DNA of 64,000 nucleotides from Saccharibacillus qingshengii (GCF_013185195.1 NZ_JAAZWC010000023.1:21320-85319); one strand, 5' to 3'. Counted from the first letter of the stretch, positions 54,727 through 64,000 are shown. Notes: generated by a model from the letters alone, not told the origin. Numbers and translations: made by a program.

Positions 54727-55911
54727 TTACTGGACGGGTGAATTCTCCCCCGCAAAATGCAGCACCCGGCTGTAGCGGCCGCTCTCGTTCTCGCTGTCGG
54801 CGTTCTCCGCCGCAAGGCGCGTGACCGCCGCCCCGCCTTCCGCGCGGATCCGTCCGGCTTCGGCCAGTGCTTCCGCACGGCGGCTCGCTTCGTACACGAT
54901 CAGCGCCGGGCGTTCTTCTTCGCCGGCCGGATCGTCTACGCCGTCAAGGATACGCGTCGTCTTGAGAGCGAAGCCCGTTGCCGGAACATCGCGGCCGAAC
55001 TGCCGCAGCAGATTGTCGTAGCGGCCGCCGCTGCAGACAGGGAATCCGAGTTCCGCCGCATAGCCTTCGAATACCATGCCCGTATAATACGAGAAATCTC
55101 CGATCATCGTCAGATCGATCAGAACATGCTGTGACACGCCGTAGTCGACCAGCGCCTCCCAGACGCTGCGCAGATGCGTAAGCGACTCCAGCGCGAGCGT
55201 ATGGCCGCTCAGACCGGCGGCCTGCTCGCAGACCTCGACTCCGCCGCGCAGACGCAGCAGTCCTTCGAGCTCTTCCTGCTGTTCGCGTTTGAGACCCAGC
55301 GACTCCGTCGTCTCGCGGAAACCCACATAATCGCGATGCAGCAGCCGCTCTTTCAGCGCCTGCTGCGCATCCGTGCGACCCGGCAGCGCTTCGTCGAACA
55401 GCCCGTTCAGGAAGCCGACATGTCCCATCGCGAACTTGAACGTCTTTACGCCGGCTGCCTGAAGCGAAGCAATCGCAAGCGCAATGACTTCCGCGTCCGC
55501 TTCCGGCGAACGGTCTCCGACAAGCTCGACGCCCGTCTGGAAAAACTCCGCTTCGCGGCCGGCTTCTTCTTCGATCGCGCGGAACACATTCGCATGGTAC
55601 GACAAACGCAGCGGCAGCGGTTCTTCACGCAGCAGGGACGAGGCGACGCGCGCAATCGGCGCCGTCATGTCCGAACGCAGAACAAGCGTCTGTCCGCGGC
55701 TGCTCAGCAGCTTGTAGAGTTTACGGTCCGGGGTCGAGCTTGCAATCCCTACCGTATCGTAATATTCCAAGGTAGGCGTCTTGATCGGGTCATAGCCCCA
55801 GTTGGCCATGCAGTCGAGCACACTGCGTTCGATCCGGCGCAGCCTTCTCGTCGCACGCGGCAGATAATCGCGCACGCCGACCGGTTTTTCAAAGCCTTTC
55901 GGTTTGGACAT
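54727..55911 (-). CDS. hisZ: ATP phosphoribosyltransferase regulatory subunit HisZ
   Basis: 394 residues from the ATG at 55911 (GAGGTG 6 nt upstream; GTG at 55920 overlaps that). HisRS-like: GVRDYLPRATRRLRRIE, LVLRSDMTAPIAR, ETGVELVG region, and GFALKTTRI. It lacks tRNA-binding and aminoacylation ends. First gene of the his operon. Confidence 0.94.
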   Translation of the reverse strand: MSKPKGFEKPVGVRDYLPRATRRLRRIERSVLDCMANWGYDPIKTPTLEYYDTVGIASSTPDRKLYKLLSSRGQTLVLRSDMTAPIARVASSLLREEPLPLRLSYHANVFRAIEEEAGREAEFFQTGVELVGDRSPEADAEVIALAIASLQAAGVKTFKFAMGHVGFLNGLFDEALPGRTDAQQALKERLLHRDYVGFRETTESLGLKREQQEELEGLLRLRGGVEVCEQAAGLSGHTLALESLTHLRSVWEALVDYGVSQHVLIDLTMIGDFSYYTGMVFEGYAAELGFPVCSGGRYDNLLRQFGRDVPATGFALKTTRILDGVDDPAGEEERPALIVYEASRRAEALAEAGRIRAEGGAAVTRLAAENADSENESGRYSRVLHFAGENSPVQ

Positions 55912-56045
55912 TGTTTTCACCTCTGTGAGTTCGTTTAGTACGGTTTACCCTTAATCCTATTCACCATATCGGAAAGCCCGCCGCCGGGCAACCGCAATCG
56001 GAAGCGGTCCAACCTGCAGCCGGCTAAATTCATATATTCGAATGC

Positions 56046-56078
56046 TTTACTATGGTACAGTGATAACATGGTAGTAAA
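56046..56078. repeat. Inverted repeat in the hisZ upstream region
   Basis: TTTACTA (56046-56052) and TAGTAAA (56072-56078) are separated by 19 nt, 140 bp upstream of hisZ, within the AT-rich promoter zone. A regulator site is possible. No histidine T-box motif seen. Confidence 0.35.
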
Positions 56079-56162
56079 ATAAAGCGTACGACTATATTAG
56101 CATTTGCCCGGCGGTCGAGTCAACGTCCCAACGACAAAATCGGCCCGAAAAACCGCACCGCA

Positions 56163-56201
56163 AAAAGGCCCTCCCCTGTCCGAACAGGAAAGAGCCTTTC
56201 G
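56163..56201 (-). terminator. Terminator of the membrane acyltransferase gene
   Basis: AAAGGC, CCTGT, TCGG loop, ACAGG, GCCTTTTT on the minus strand. Confidence 0.75.
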
Positions 56202-56302
56202 CGTCTTCGTACAGCCGGGAAGCGGACGGCACTCTGCCTTGCCGTTTCTTCCCCGTTGGCGGAGGAACCGGCCGTTTGCGGCCTTGCGGGCCGCTGCCCT
56301 GC

Positions 56303-57517
56303 TCACACGCTGCGTTTGGAAGCCGAAGCGGAAGCGGAAGGGCCCGTTTTCTTTTTGCGCAGAGAAGAAGGTACATTCCCCAGCAGCACCCAGGCTCCCG
56401 GAATCCAGCGCAGAATCGCCTGCGTCAGGATCCAGGAGACCCCAAGCGCACAGATCAGCCCTCCGTATACCCAGACAAAGTACGTGAGCGACCCCATCTG
56501 CACCTGGCTGAAGAACCAGTCTTTCGTATCCCGGTAATATCCGAGTACAAGCGGATGCACCAGATAGATGGCAAAAGACAGCTCTCCGAGCCGGGTCAGC
56601 GTCTTGATCAGCCATTTCGGCGCTTTGCGATACAGAACGAACGAAGTCCGCATCAGCACAAGCGCCGTCAGCATCGTATGCAGATTCCACAGCAGCTCGT
56701 ACCAGAGCGTATCGACGATCAACCCGTTCAAGCGCACCTGCTGGTAGAACCAGATATGGGTAATGGTAACCGCAGCCCACGATACCCAGAGCAGACCGTT
56801 CAAGAACCAGGCTTTAAAAGGCAGGTTCTTCGGATCTTTCATCAACCAGCCGCGCACCTTATCGAAGTGAATCGCCAGAACGGCACCGATCATGTAATAA
56901 GACAAGTATGTAATCGCGAGACTTCCTTTGCTCTGATACTGCCACTCGTATTTGTTCCAGATCACGAAGGCCCATTGCAGCGCAAGTCCGATCGGAATCG
57001 CCCAGCGGATAAACCATTTGGACGATTTGAACAGCATCAGCATCAGCGGGAACAGAATATAGAACTGCACACTGATATACACGAAGTACAGATGCGTATA
57101 CGCCGTACCTTCCTTGAGGTTTTTCCAGTAGCGAGCCAGCATTTCTCCGTAGGTTTCCACACTTGTCCCAAGCGTTCCCGCCACATGCATCTTATAGATG
57201 AAGTAGATGGCCGAGAAAAGCACATAAGGCAGCAGAATGTAGAGCAGACGCTTTTTGTAGAACCCTCCGACCAGCTTGCCGTCCATCGGACGGTTGAAGT
57301 AGTTGTAGAACAGCACGAAGCTGCTCAGCATAATGAACGAAGGCGTCCCGTACCGGAAAAATACGTTAATGACATTGATCAGATAAAAAGCTTTCAGATT
57401 GACCGATTCCACCGTTGCGAGAGAGGTGGCGTGTACATGCAGTACCCCCAGAATGGCGAGCGCGCGAAACGTGTCCAACTGCGGCAGCCGCTCTCTTTTG
57501 ATTGAAACAGAACTCAA
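56303..57517 (-). CDS. Membrane acyltransferase 3 family protein
   Basis: 404 residues from TTG at 57517 (L/M-SSVSIKRERLPQLDTFRALAILGV) with AAGGGAG 8 nt upstream. RALAILGVLHVHA with the catalytic His, about ten membrane helices, and GELSFAIYLVHPL near the C-terminus are hallmarks of the OafA/acyltransferase-3 family, which O-acylate sugars or wall polymers at the membrane. A Ser/Ala/Lys-rich tail ends the protein. Inserted between yvoF and hisZ. Confidence 0.9.
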   Translation of the reverse strand: MSSVSIKRERLPQLDTFRALAILGVLHVHATSLATVESVNLKAFYLINVINVFFRYGTPSFIMLSSFVLFYNYFNRPMDGKLVGGFYKKRLLYILLPYVLFSAIYFIYKMHVAGTLGTSVETYGEMLARYWKNLKEGTAYTHLYFVYISVQFYILFPLMLMLFKSSKWFIRWAIPIGLALQWAFVIWNKYEWQYQSKGSLAITYLSYYMIGAVLAIHFDKVRGWLMKDPKNLPFKAWFLNGLLWVSWAAVTITHIWFYQQVRLNGLIVDTLWYELLWNLHTMLTALVLMRTSFVLYRKAPKWLIKTLTRLGELSFAIYLVHPLVLGYYRDTKDWFFSQVQMGSLTYFVWVYGGLICALGVSWILTQAILRWIPGAWVLLGNVPSSLRKKKTGPSASASASKRSV

Positions 57518-57738
57518 CTCGATTGCTCCCTTCCCCGGCTGCCCGGCTGCAAAAAACTCCGGCCCCCGGTTGATCTTTCGGCCCGCAAAGGCCTCAATTT
57601 CGAAACGAAAAGCGGGACGGCTCAAGCGCCCCCCGCTGTACGCTCCCTTCGAATTATACCCCTAACTCGTCCTTTTTATCCCTTTTTTCGGGAATTTTCA
57701 GCGAACACTAAGCGGGCAGCCTGCCGGATCGGGCAAAA

Positions 57739-58230
57739 TCAAGGGTTTTTTCGTTCAATGATCCGCAGCGGATTCCCGCCTACGAAAGTCCCCGCTTCGA
57801 CGTCCCGATGCACGACGGATCCGGCCGCCACGACCGCGCCGTCGCCGATCGTCACCCCCGGCAGAATCGTCGAGTTGGCTCCGATCATCACTTCGTCCCC
57901 GATCACCACTTCGCCAAGCCGATATTCGCGAATCAGGTACTCGTGCGCCAGGATTGTCGTATTGTAGCCGATTACCGTATTGCGTCCAATCGTAATCTTT
58001 TCCGGAAAAAAGACATCGACCATAACCATAAGTCCGAAAGCCGTATCCTGGCCCACGTTCATATGGAGGATACGGCGGTAGATCCAGTTTTTCAGTTCAA
58101 GAATCGGACAGTACCGGGCAATTTGGATAAAAACAAAGTTTTTGACGCCTTTCCAGGGGCTGACCGTCTTGTAGATTTGACGCAGTGCATTCGGACCGTC
58201 TTCGACGAAATGGCGCTCCGTCTTCCTCAT
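57739..58230 (-). CDS. yvoF: Hexapeptide-repeat acyltransferase (YvoF-like)
   Basis: 163 residues. Left-handed beta-helix pattern of hexapeptide repeats (ITIGRNTVIGYNTTILAHEYLI, VIGDEVMIGANSTILPGVTIGDGAVVAAGSVV) of the maltose/galactoside acetyltransferase superfamily. ATG overlaps the ppaX stop. Position after ppaX matches Bacillus yvoF. Acceptor unknown. Confidence 0.9.
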   Translation of the reverse strand: MRKTERHFVEDGPNALRQIYKTVSPWKGVKNFVFIQIARYCPILELKNWIYRRILHMNVGQDTAFGLMVMVDVFFPEKITIGRNTVIGYNTTILAHEYLIREYRLGEVVIGDEVMIGANSTILPGVTIGDGAVVAAGSVVHRDVEAGTFVGGNPLRIIERKNP

Positions 58231-58880
58231 GCTTCTCTCCGCCCGATGCCGGTCACTTCGTAGAGGTCCCGCATATCATGCAGCATGAAGTCCGGTTTGT
58301 AAGTCGACAGCGTTTCTTCTCCTTTGAGCGACCAGGCAACGGCAGCCGCGCGGACACCGGCGTTCTGCGCCGATTGGATATCGGCCGGGCTGTCGCCTAC
58401 CATCAGAGCCGTCGAAGGATCCACGCCCATCTTCTCCAGCGCCATCAGCACCGGTTCGGCATGCGGCTTGGGATGGGTCACATCCGTCACGGTCACTATC
58501 GCGTCCATGTATCGGTACAAGTCGAACATCTCAAGCACTTTCATGGTGGTCGGCCGGATCTTGGTCGTCACGACCCCAAGCCGGATCCCCGCTTCGTGCA
58601 GGTCGCGAACGACCTGCTGCACATGCGGAAACGGCTTGACCATCGAATCGTGGTGAGCCAGATTATATTTGCGGTAAGCCTGTTCCAGTTCGCGCACATC
58701 CTCAAGACCCGAGAAGATGCGCAGCTGATTCTGCAGGGTCGTGCCCATATGCGGAATGATCGTCTCGCGTGTCAGCGGAGTACCGGTCACCGCATTCATG
58801 AAGGAGTCGATGATAAGCTGGTTGGTATCGATAATCGTACCGTCCAGATCGAACAGTACGGTTTGGATCGTCGAATTCAT
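58227..58880 (-). CDS. ppaX: Pyrophosphatase PpaX (HAD family)
   Basis: 217 residues. FDLDGTIIDTN with the nucleophilic Asp, VVTTK motif II, and GDSPADIQSAQNAG motif IV. In Bacillus PpaX splits pyrophosphate released when HprK dephosphorylates Ser-P-HPr, in accord with hprK being two genes upstream. Overlaps yvoF. Confidence 0.94.
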   Translation of the reverse strand: MNSTIQTVLFDLDGTIIDTNQLIIDSFMNAVTGTPLTRETIIPHMGTTLQNQLRIFSGLEDVRELEQAYRKYNLAHHDSMVKPFPHVQQVVRDLHEAGIRLGVVTTKIRPTTMKVLEMFDLYRYMDAIVTVTDVTHPKPHAEPVLMALEKMGVDPSTALMVGDSPADIQSAQNAGVRAAAVAWSLKGEETLSTYKPDFMLHDMRDLYEVTGIGRREA

Positions 58881-58887
58881 GCTGACT

Positions 58888-59964
58888 TCACTCCTTGCGC
58901 AAAGGATCTTCGCCCGGAGGCGCTGCGTCGGTAGGATCCGACGACTTGCGGTTCATATGGGCGAGCGGTTGGGTATCCCTGCTCTCGGCTTGGTGAGCGC
59001 CTTCCACGCGATGGCGTTCGTCTGTAGCCGCAGGAGCGGTCGAGAACTTCGACGATACGATCGGATCGGAATAGCGGATATTGGCTTGTCCGTTCCTGCG
59101 CCGCACAATAATCAGAACGACGGCAATCACAAAGAACAAAATCGCCACCAGCTGCGAAATACGTACGTTGCCGTACGCCGCATCCAGATACCCTTCTTCG
59201 AAACCGAACCAGGTCATCGGCGTCCACATCCCGTGAATCAGCGAAGCCAGCCAGTTCGGTCCCTGGAAGGCGAGACTGTCGGTACGAAGTGCTTCAATGA
59301 AGAAGCGGCCGATCGCATACCAGATAAAGTAGCCGATAAAGATCTCGCCGGCACGCACGAATTTGCGGCGGCGAATCACGAAGATCAGCAGGATGCCGAG
59401 CAAATTCCAACACGATTCGTACAGGAACGTCGGATGATGGAATACACCTGCGATGTTCATCTGGTTCACGATAAAGTCAGGCAGATGCAGCGTACTGCGC
59501 AGGAAACTTTCGCTGACTTCGCCGCCGTAAGCTTCCTGGTTGACGAAGTTGCCCCAGCGGCCGATCAGCTGGCCGGCCAGCAGGCCCGGCGCGCAGAGAT
59601 CGGCGATCCGCCAGAAACTGTACCCTTTGATACGCGTGTAGATGACCCCGCAGATTACGGCGCCGATCAGCGCTCCGTAAATGGCGATTCCGCCTTCCCA
59701 AATCGCAAAAATCTTCAGCGGATTTTCTTTGTACTGGTCCCATTGGAACGCCACATAATACAGACGTGCACAGATAATAGCCGACGGAACGCCGAACAGC
59801 AGGATATCCATAAAGAGTTCCTGCGGCAGTCCGAAACGTTTGCCTTCGCGCATGGCGATAAGCATGCCGACTACGGCGCCGAGTCCGAGAATCAACCCGT
59901 ACCAGTGCACGGCCAGCGGACCGAGGTTAAAAGCGATCGGATTGATCGCCAGTAATGCACCCAT
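58888..59964 (-). CDS. lgt: Prolipoprotein diacylglyceryl transferase
   Basis: 358 residues. Seven-helix inner-membrane enzyme; HWYGLILGLGAVVG, ARLYYV, GGIAIYGALIGA and GRWGNFVNQEAYGG (about 135-149) are the family signature. The last 60 residues are a hydrophilic charged tail, longer than usual. Adds diacylglycerol to lipobox cysteines, such as the one in the lipoprotein at 17347. Confidence 0.96.
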   Translation of the reverse strand: MGALLAINPIAFNLGPLAVHWYGLILGLGAVVGMLIAMREGKRFGLPQELFMDILLFGVPSAIICARLYYVAFQWDQYKENPLKIFAIWEGGIAIYGALIGAVICGVIYTRIKGYSFWRIADLCAPGLLAGQLIGRWGNFVNQEAYGGEVSESFLRSTLHLPDFIVNQMNIAGVFHHPTFLYESCWNLLGILLIFVIRRRKFVRAGEIFIGYFIWYAIGRFFIEALRTDSLAFQGPNWLASLIHGMWTPMTWFGFEEGYLDAAYGNVRISQLVAILFFVIAVVLIIVRRRNGQANIRYSDPIVSSKFSTAPAATDERHRVEGAHQAESRDTQPLAHMNRKSSDPTDAAPPGEDPLRKE

Positions 59965-60026
59965 TCTTGTTCCTCCTCGTGCGTTGACCGCATCAAATAT
60001 TAAATTTATCGGATTCGCTCAACACC

Positions 60027-60965
60027 CTAATCCAGATCGTCCGCATCGTTATCGATCGTCGCGGTCAACTTGTGCGTAAACTGCTGCGCCGCATTGTAGC
60101 CCATACGTTTCAAGCGGAAGTTCATCGCCGCCACTTCGATGATTACGGCCAGGTTTCGACCCGGACGTACCGGAACCGTTACAAGCGGTACATCGGTATC
60201 GATAATGCGCGTCGTCTCCTCATCGAGCCCCAGACGGTCGTACTGTTTGTCCGGCTGCCAGTTCTCGAGACGAACTACCAGTGTGATGCGTTTGTGATTG
60301 CGGATTGCACCCGCGCCAAACAAGGTCATCACGTTGATGATGCCGACCCCGCGGATTTCGAGCAGGTGGCGAATCAGCTCCGGTGCGGTACCGTCGAGCT
60401 GGTTATCGGCGCTCTGACGAATCTCCACCGCATCATCGGCAATCAGTCGGTGACCGCGTTTGACAAGTTCCAGAGCCGTCTCGCTTTTGCCGATACCGCT
60501 GCTGCCCGTAATAATGATGCCTACGCCGTACACATCCACCAGAACGCCGTGGATGGTCGTCGTCGGAGCCAGTTTGCGCTCCAGGAAACCGGTTACGCGG
60601 CTGCCCAGACTCGTCGTCGACATCCCGCTCCGCAGAATGGGAATATCGCGTTCTTCACCGATCTGAATCAGCTCTTCCGGCACGTCAAAAGACCGGGTGA
60701 CAATAATGCACGGCGTCTCTTCGCTGCAGAGCCTGCTCATCCGGTCCAGCTTGTCTTCTTTCGAGAGCATATGATAAAAAGTCAGCTCGGTTTTACCCAA
60801 CAGCTGAACCCGCTCCGGCGAATGATATTCAAAATATCCGGCCATTTCAAGCCCTGGCCGATTCAGATCGTCGACAACGATCGGACGACGCAGCCCTTTC
60901 TCGCCCGCTACGACCTCGAACTGAAACTGCTGCACCAGCTCGGCTACTTTTACCTTTTTAGCCAT
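60027..60965 (-). CDS. hprK: HPr kinase/phosphorylase
   Basis: 312 residues from the ATG at 60965 (AAGGGAAG 8 nt upstream). P-loop GSSGIGKSE at 154-162; [13 protein letters not shown] and the [11 protein letters not shown] signature follow. Phosphorylates HPr/Crh on Ser46 and can reverse it. Substrate protein with Ser46 is at 36155-36424. First gene of hprK-lgt-ppaX-yvoF. Confidence 0.97.
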   Translation of the reverse strand: MAKKVKVAELVQQFQFEVVAGEKGLRRPIVVDDLNRPGLEMAGYFEYHSPERVQLLGKTELTFYHMLSKEDKLDRMSRLCSEETPCIIVTRSFDVPEELIQIGEERDIPILRSGMSTTSLGSRVTGFLERKLAPTTTIHGVLVDVYGVGIIITGSSGIGKSETALELVKRGHRLIADDAVEIRQSADNQLDGTAPELIRHLLEIRGVGIINVMTLFGAGAIRNHKRITLVVRLENWQPDKQYDRLGLDEETTRIIDTDVPLVTVPVRPGRNLAVIIEVAAMNFRLKRMGYNAAQQFTHKLTATIDNDADDLD

Positions 60966-61036
60966 TGCGTATTCTTCCCTTCTCATGGTCGTTCTGATAT
61001 GGAATGGTCTACCGCCTTTTAAACGCTATCTTACTC

Positions 61037-61065
61037 ATCGTAAAGGAAATGCACGTTGAAAGCAA
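61037..61065 (-). promoter_or_regulatory. Promoter of hprK
   Basis: TTGCTT, 17-nt spacer, TACGAT on the minus strand, about 70 bp before hprK. Confidence 0.65.
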
Positions 61066-61090
61066 TGCTCCTTACCCGCCGTTCCAAACG

Positions 61091-61114
61091 AAAAAGCCGC
61101 CCCGAAGGACGGCT
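61091..61114 (-). terminator. Terminator of msmX-like gene
   Basis: AGCCGTCC, TTCG loop, GGGCGGCTTTTT on the minus strand. Confidence 0.85.
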
Positions 61115-61135
61115 CGATCGACTTGCTGGAACAGT

Positions 61136-62272
61136 TTAACGGAATTGTTTGGCGTCGTAGAAGACGTTGACTTCCGTTTCTCTGTCAAAGATATGAACTT
61201 TGTTCATGTCGATAGCAAGTCTGACTTGCGAACCTTCACGCACGCTCGAACGTCCGTCTACACGGGCGATTGTCGTGTCAGCGCCGAGGCCGCTCAGGTA
61301 CAGCAGCATTTCGTGACCGAGGTTCTCGGTAACTTCAACGTTGGATGTGAAGATCGTGTTTGGCGAAGCTTCGAGGAATACCGGCTCTTCATGAATATCT
61401 TCCGGACGAAGGCCCAGGATAACTTCTTTGCCAACCATCGATTTTTCGCGCAGGACTTGAGCTTGGCCGCGTGGAACTTCTACGTCCATGTTGTTCGCCT
61501 GGAAGCGCAGAACTCCACCTTGATCGACCAGATTGCCGTTGATGAAGTTCATCGTTGGGGAACCGATAAATCCGGCAACGAAAATATTCGTCGGATTGTT
61601 GTACAGTTCTTCCGGCGGAGCTGCCTGTTGGATGATGCCGTCTTTCATAACGACGATACGATCGCCCATGGTCATGGCTTCGATCTGATCGTGCGTTACG
61701 TAAATGCAGGTTGTTTCAAGACGCTTAACCAGTTTGGTGATTTCCGCACGCATTTGACCGCGCAGTTTGGCATCCAAGTTGGAAAGAGGTTCATCCATCA
61801 GGAAGACCTGCGGATCGCGGACGATTGCGCGTCCCAGGGCAACCCGCTGACGTTGACCGCCGGAGAGTGCTTTAGGTTTACGCTCGAGCAGATGCTCGAT
61901 GTCGAGAATCTTCGCCGCTTCGCGTACGCGTCTCTCGATTTCTTCTTTTTTGACTTTACGCAGCTTCAGACCAAACGCCATGTTCGAGTATACGTCCATG
62001 TGCGGGTAGAGGGCGTAGGATTGGAATACCATCGCGATATCGCGGTCTTTTGGAGCGACGTCGTTAACGACGCGGTCGCCGATGTACAGTTTGCCTTCGG
62101 AAATTTCTTCGAGGCCTGCGATCATGCGCAGCGTTGTCGATTTACCGCAGCCGGAAGGACCGACGAGAACGAGGAATTCTTTGTCTTTGATATCAAGGTT
62201 AACGTCGATTACCGTTGCTTTGTCGGAACCTGCGTATTTCTTATAAATATGTTCTAAGCGTACACCAGCCAT
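61136..62272 (-). CDS. msmX: ABC transporter ATPase for sugars (MsmX/UgpC-like)
   Basis: 378 residues. Walker A VGPSGCGKST near 38-47, LSGGQRQRVALGRAIVR, VFLMDEPLSNLDAKLR, and a C-terminal OB/TOBE domain (GLRPEDIHEEPVFLEA). Stands alone with no permease genes, as MsmX does in Bacillus, where one ATPase energises several sugar importers. Sharing several importers is inference. Confidence 0.92.
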   Translation of the reverse strand: MAGVRLEHIYKKYAGSDKATVIDVNLDIKDKEFLVLVGPSGCGKSTTLRMIAGLEEISEGKLYIGDRVVNDVAPKDRDIAMVFQSYALYPHMDVYSNMAFGLKLRKVKKEEIERRVREAAKILDIEHLLERKPKALSGGQRQRVALGRAIVRDPQVFLMDEPLSNLDAKLRGQMRAEITKLVKRLETTCIYVTHDQIEAMTMGDRIVVMKDGIIQQAAPPEELYNNPTNIFVAGFIGSPTMNFINGNLVDQGGVLRFQANNMDVEVPRGQAQVLREKSMVGKEVILGLRPEDIHEEPVFLEASPNTIFTSNVEVTENLGHEMLLYLSGLGADTTIARVDGRSSVREGSQVRLAIDMNKVHIFDRETEVNVFYDAKQFR

Positions 62273-62391
62273 TGAGTGTTGCCTCCCTGTATTGAGGATA
62301 TGTGTATGAAGCTGAGCTGCTTTCTTTTAACTGTTCCCATCTTACCTTGAATACGCTTTCCTGGCTATTCACAAACTGCACAAAAATCCGC

Positions 62392-63549
62392 TCAGTCTTT
62401 TGTCACTTTATCCAATAGCAGAGCCAGCTTCATGGAAACGGCATCATTGAAGTTCCGAACATCGAGTCCGGTCTCCTGTTTCACCTTGTCCAATCGATAG
62501 ATCAGCGTATTGCGATGGATATACAGATGCTTGGCCGTTTCGCTCACATTGCAGTTCATCCGAAAAAAAGTCTCCAGCGTCGTCAACGTCTCGCTGTCCC
62601 CCAATACAAAAGCGCGCCCTTCGATTTGTTCCATGAACTGTTCCCTGCGCTCCGCCGGAATACTGTAGACAAGACGCTCCAACCCCAATTCCCACGGCAG
62701 ATGCACATGACGCGTCACATGAAACGTTTTCCCCAAGAAGACGCTCTCCCGGAGCACCCGAAGCGCCGGAACAAGTCCGTGTGCCGGCTGCAGCGGTTCG
62801 GAGACCGACAGGTTGAAGATTCCCGTCCATTCGCTCGCGATCAGTTCGTACAGACCAAGCCCGAAGGCCTCCAGCAGCTCGCGGTCCGATTCTTCTTCTT
62901 CATTCCGCTCTTCGGAGACTTCCAATACGTCGAGACGGTCGACCAGCAGCAGCCATTCCCGTCCGCGCAGCGGCACCACCAGGACTTCCCTTTCCAAAAA
63001 GGTAGACAGCAGCTGCTGAAGTTCTTCGTAACCTCCAAGAGAGTTCTGGGCCCCTTCACAGATCAGCAGAAAAGGAATGAGCTCCGTAAAAAGACGGCTT
63101 TTCAGCTGAAGTCTATCGGGCAGTTCATGCGGCGATTCTCCGAGCTCCAGCCGATCGGCCAGCCAGCGGCCCAGCTGCTGCACTTCGGTTTCTTTCTCCG
63201 GGAGTTTCGCTTCTTCCGTATCCGATACCGACGTCTGGACAAGCAGCGCAATCAGCTCGCGTACAGAGAGGTCTAGGTCTACACTCCCGATTCGAAAAGC
63301 GACCGGCTTGTCGGAACCCCACTTTTGGCTTTCTTCGTTGTTCAAAAAAAACCAGGTGGCTCCGGCATATATCGCGCCCTGCCGCAGAACTTCGTACTTT
63401 GCCGGTGCGGCTCCATCGCCGATTCCCGATTCGCTTTTCGCGCCGGATAGCTCCAGCAGGTTCTGCCGTTCCGCTTCCGTAATCTCGATCAGCTCTACCG
63501 GCTTTCCGACGATCGATTCCAGCCTCCGCCGGATTTCCTGCACATTCAT
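62392..63549 (-). CDS. PucR/CdaR-type transcriptional regulator
   Basis: 385 residues. C-terminal HTH with TLETFFRMNCNVSETAKHLYIHRNTLIYRLDKVKQETGLDVRNFNDAVSMKLAL, the PucR-family signature. The N-terminal part to about 300 is a poorly known sensory region (GAF-like). Situated after the tRNA cluster and before msmX on the same strand; signal and targets unknown. Confidence 0.85.
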   Translation of the reverse strand: MNVQEIRRRLESIVGKPVELIEITEAERQNLLELSGAKSESGIGDGAAPAKYEVLRQGAIYAGATWFFLNNEESQKWGSDKPVAFRIGSVDLDLSVRELIALLVQTSVSDTEEAKLPEKETEVQQLGRWLADRLELGESPHELPDRLQLKSRLFTELIPFLLICEGAQNSLGGYEELQQLLSTFLEREVLVVPLRGREWLLLVDRLDVLEVSEERNEEEESDRELLEAFGLGLYELIASEWTGIFNLSVSEPLQPAHGLVPALRVLRESVFLGKTFHVTRHVHLPWELGLERLVYSIPAERREQFMEQIEGRAFVLGDSETLTTLETFFRMNCNVSETAKHLYIHRNTLIYRLDKVKQETGLDVRNFNDAVSMKLALLLDKVTKD

Positions 63550-63601
63550 AGCCTGCCCTCCAACACCCGTTTTCTTTTATCTTAACATAAGCCCGAATAC
63601 G

Positions 63602-63642
63602 CAAAAAAGCCGCATCCCGTCAAAAACGGAACACGGCTTCTT
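63602..63642 (-). terminator. Terminator of the tRNA cluster
   Basis: AAGCCG / CGGCTT and CCGT / ACGG stems with a 4x4 internal loop, then TTTT on the minus strand, just past tRNA-Lys. Confidence 0.8.
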
Positions 63643-63644
63643 GA

Positions 63645-63717
63645 TGAGCCATGAAGGACTCGAACCTTCGACACCCTGATTAAAAGTCAGGTGCTCTACC
63701 AACTGAGCTAATGGCTC
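63645..63717 (-). tRNA. tRNA-Lys (anticodon TTT)
   Basis: GAGCCAT / ATGGCTC acceptor, anticodon loop CTTTTAA, T-arm GGTTCGAGTCC. CCA is not encoded. Confidence 0.96.
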
Positions 63718-63729
63718 TTACAAAAAAAC

Positions 63730-63814
63730 TGGTGGAGGCTGATGGATTCGAACCACCGAACTCGGAGAGAACAGATTTACAGTCTGCTGCGTTTGGCCAC
63801 TTCGCTAAGCCTCC
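63730..63814 (-). tRNA. tRNA-Tyr (anticodon GTA)
   Basis: 85 nt, GGAGGCT / AGCCTCC acceptor, anticodon in ACTGTAAATC, long variable arm, CCA encoded. Confidence 0.96.
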
Positions 63815-63826
63815 ACAATACAAAGA

Positions 63827-63899
63827 TGGCTCGGGACGGAATCGAACCGCCGACACAAGGATTTTCAGTCCTTTGCTCTACCGACTGAGCTACCGAGCC
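63827..63899 (-). tRNA. tRNA-Phe (anticodon GAA)
   Basis: GGCTCGG / CCGAGCC acceptor, anticodon in ACTGAAAATC, T-arm GGTTCGATTCC. CCA not encoded. Confidence 0.96.
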
Positions 63900-63931
63900 A
63901 TACTCTATAAAAACCAGTTGTAAAATTAAAA

Positions 63932-64000
63932 TGGCGGAACCGACGGGATTTGAACCCGCGATCTCCTGCGTGACAGGCAGGCATGTTAACCCCTACACCA
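63932..64000 (-). tRNA. tRNA-Asp (anticodon GTC), cut by window end
   Basis: The 3' part with CCA, T-arm GGTTCAAATCC and anticodon CCTGTCACGC is present; the 5' acceptor strand is outside the window. First in the order Asp-Phe-Tyr-Lys. Confidence 0.93.

Noticed and set aside
55912..56302. Histidine T-box ahead of hisZ
   Set aside because: No T-box core (AGGGTGGNACCGCG-type) or terminator/antiterminator pair is present.

Overview
The window looks like a chromosome segment of a GC-rich member of the Bacillota, most likely Paenibacillaceae (Paenibacillus/Saccharibacillus type). The evidence is gene order: smpB/ssrA beside rnr and secG, cggR-gapA-pgk-tpiA-gpmI-eno, crh-whiA-yvcK-rapZ, hprK-lgt-ppaX-yvoF next to hisZGDBHAF-IE, a CtsR box on clpP, and consensus sigma-A promoters. 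Genus assignment is inference; nothing in the window names the species. Most genes lie on the minus strand.

Region 1 (1 to about 6,060) is visibly more AT-rich than the rest and looks like the end of an integrated element whose other end is outside the window. It carries a PD-(D/E)XK-like protein (partial), a phage/plasmid II/X-type replication initiator, an XRE-like regulator with a consensus promoter, a serine recombinase lacking its zinc-ribbon half, an EVE/PUA-like domain protein with its own consensus promoter, and a full-length large serine recombinase. It stops just downstream of the tmRNA gene ssrA.

Region 2 (6,100-19,200) holds ssrA-smpB-rnr-secG, where RNase R has an unusual disordered tail of about 330 residues. 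A ydaO-type c-di-AMP riboswitch then precedes a 35-residue membrane peptide. Next come murI, an AadA-like nucleotidyltransferase, a type II pantothenate kinase, pbuE under a purine riboswitch with guanine-type specificity but ON-switch layout, and a small lipoprotein whose only plausible start codon is ATA.

Region 3 (17,900-25,700) is the glycolytic cggR operon with promoter and CggR operator. Region 4 (25,800-36,100) has tRNA-Arg(CCG), clpP, an AIM24-family protein, an Rrf2 regulator, ilvE, a divergent LysR regulator, and several secreted proteins including a serine hydrolase with SLH domains. Region 5 (36,100-47,900) has crh-whiA-yvcK-rapZ-glcK, a DUF438/hemerythrin/PAS protein with a DUF1858 partner, an AAA ATPase, trxB, a TPR protein and a divergent prs. 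Region 6 (47,900-61,000) is histidine biosynthesis (hisJ, hisIE, F, A, H, B, D, G, Z) followed by two acyltransferases, ppaX, lgt and hprK. Region 7 (61,000-64,000) has an MsmX-like ABC ATPase, a PucR-type regulator and a tRNA cluster Asp-Phe-Tyr-Lys cut by the window edge.

Carbon control links several blocks: CggR senses glycolytic flux, HPr kinase acts on the HPr/Crh-like protein, PpaX handles the pyrophosphate made when HPr-P is dephosphorylated, and YvcK, RapZ and glucokinase sit in the crh cluster. I saw no CRISPR array, rRNA or insertion-sequence transposase.
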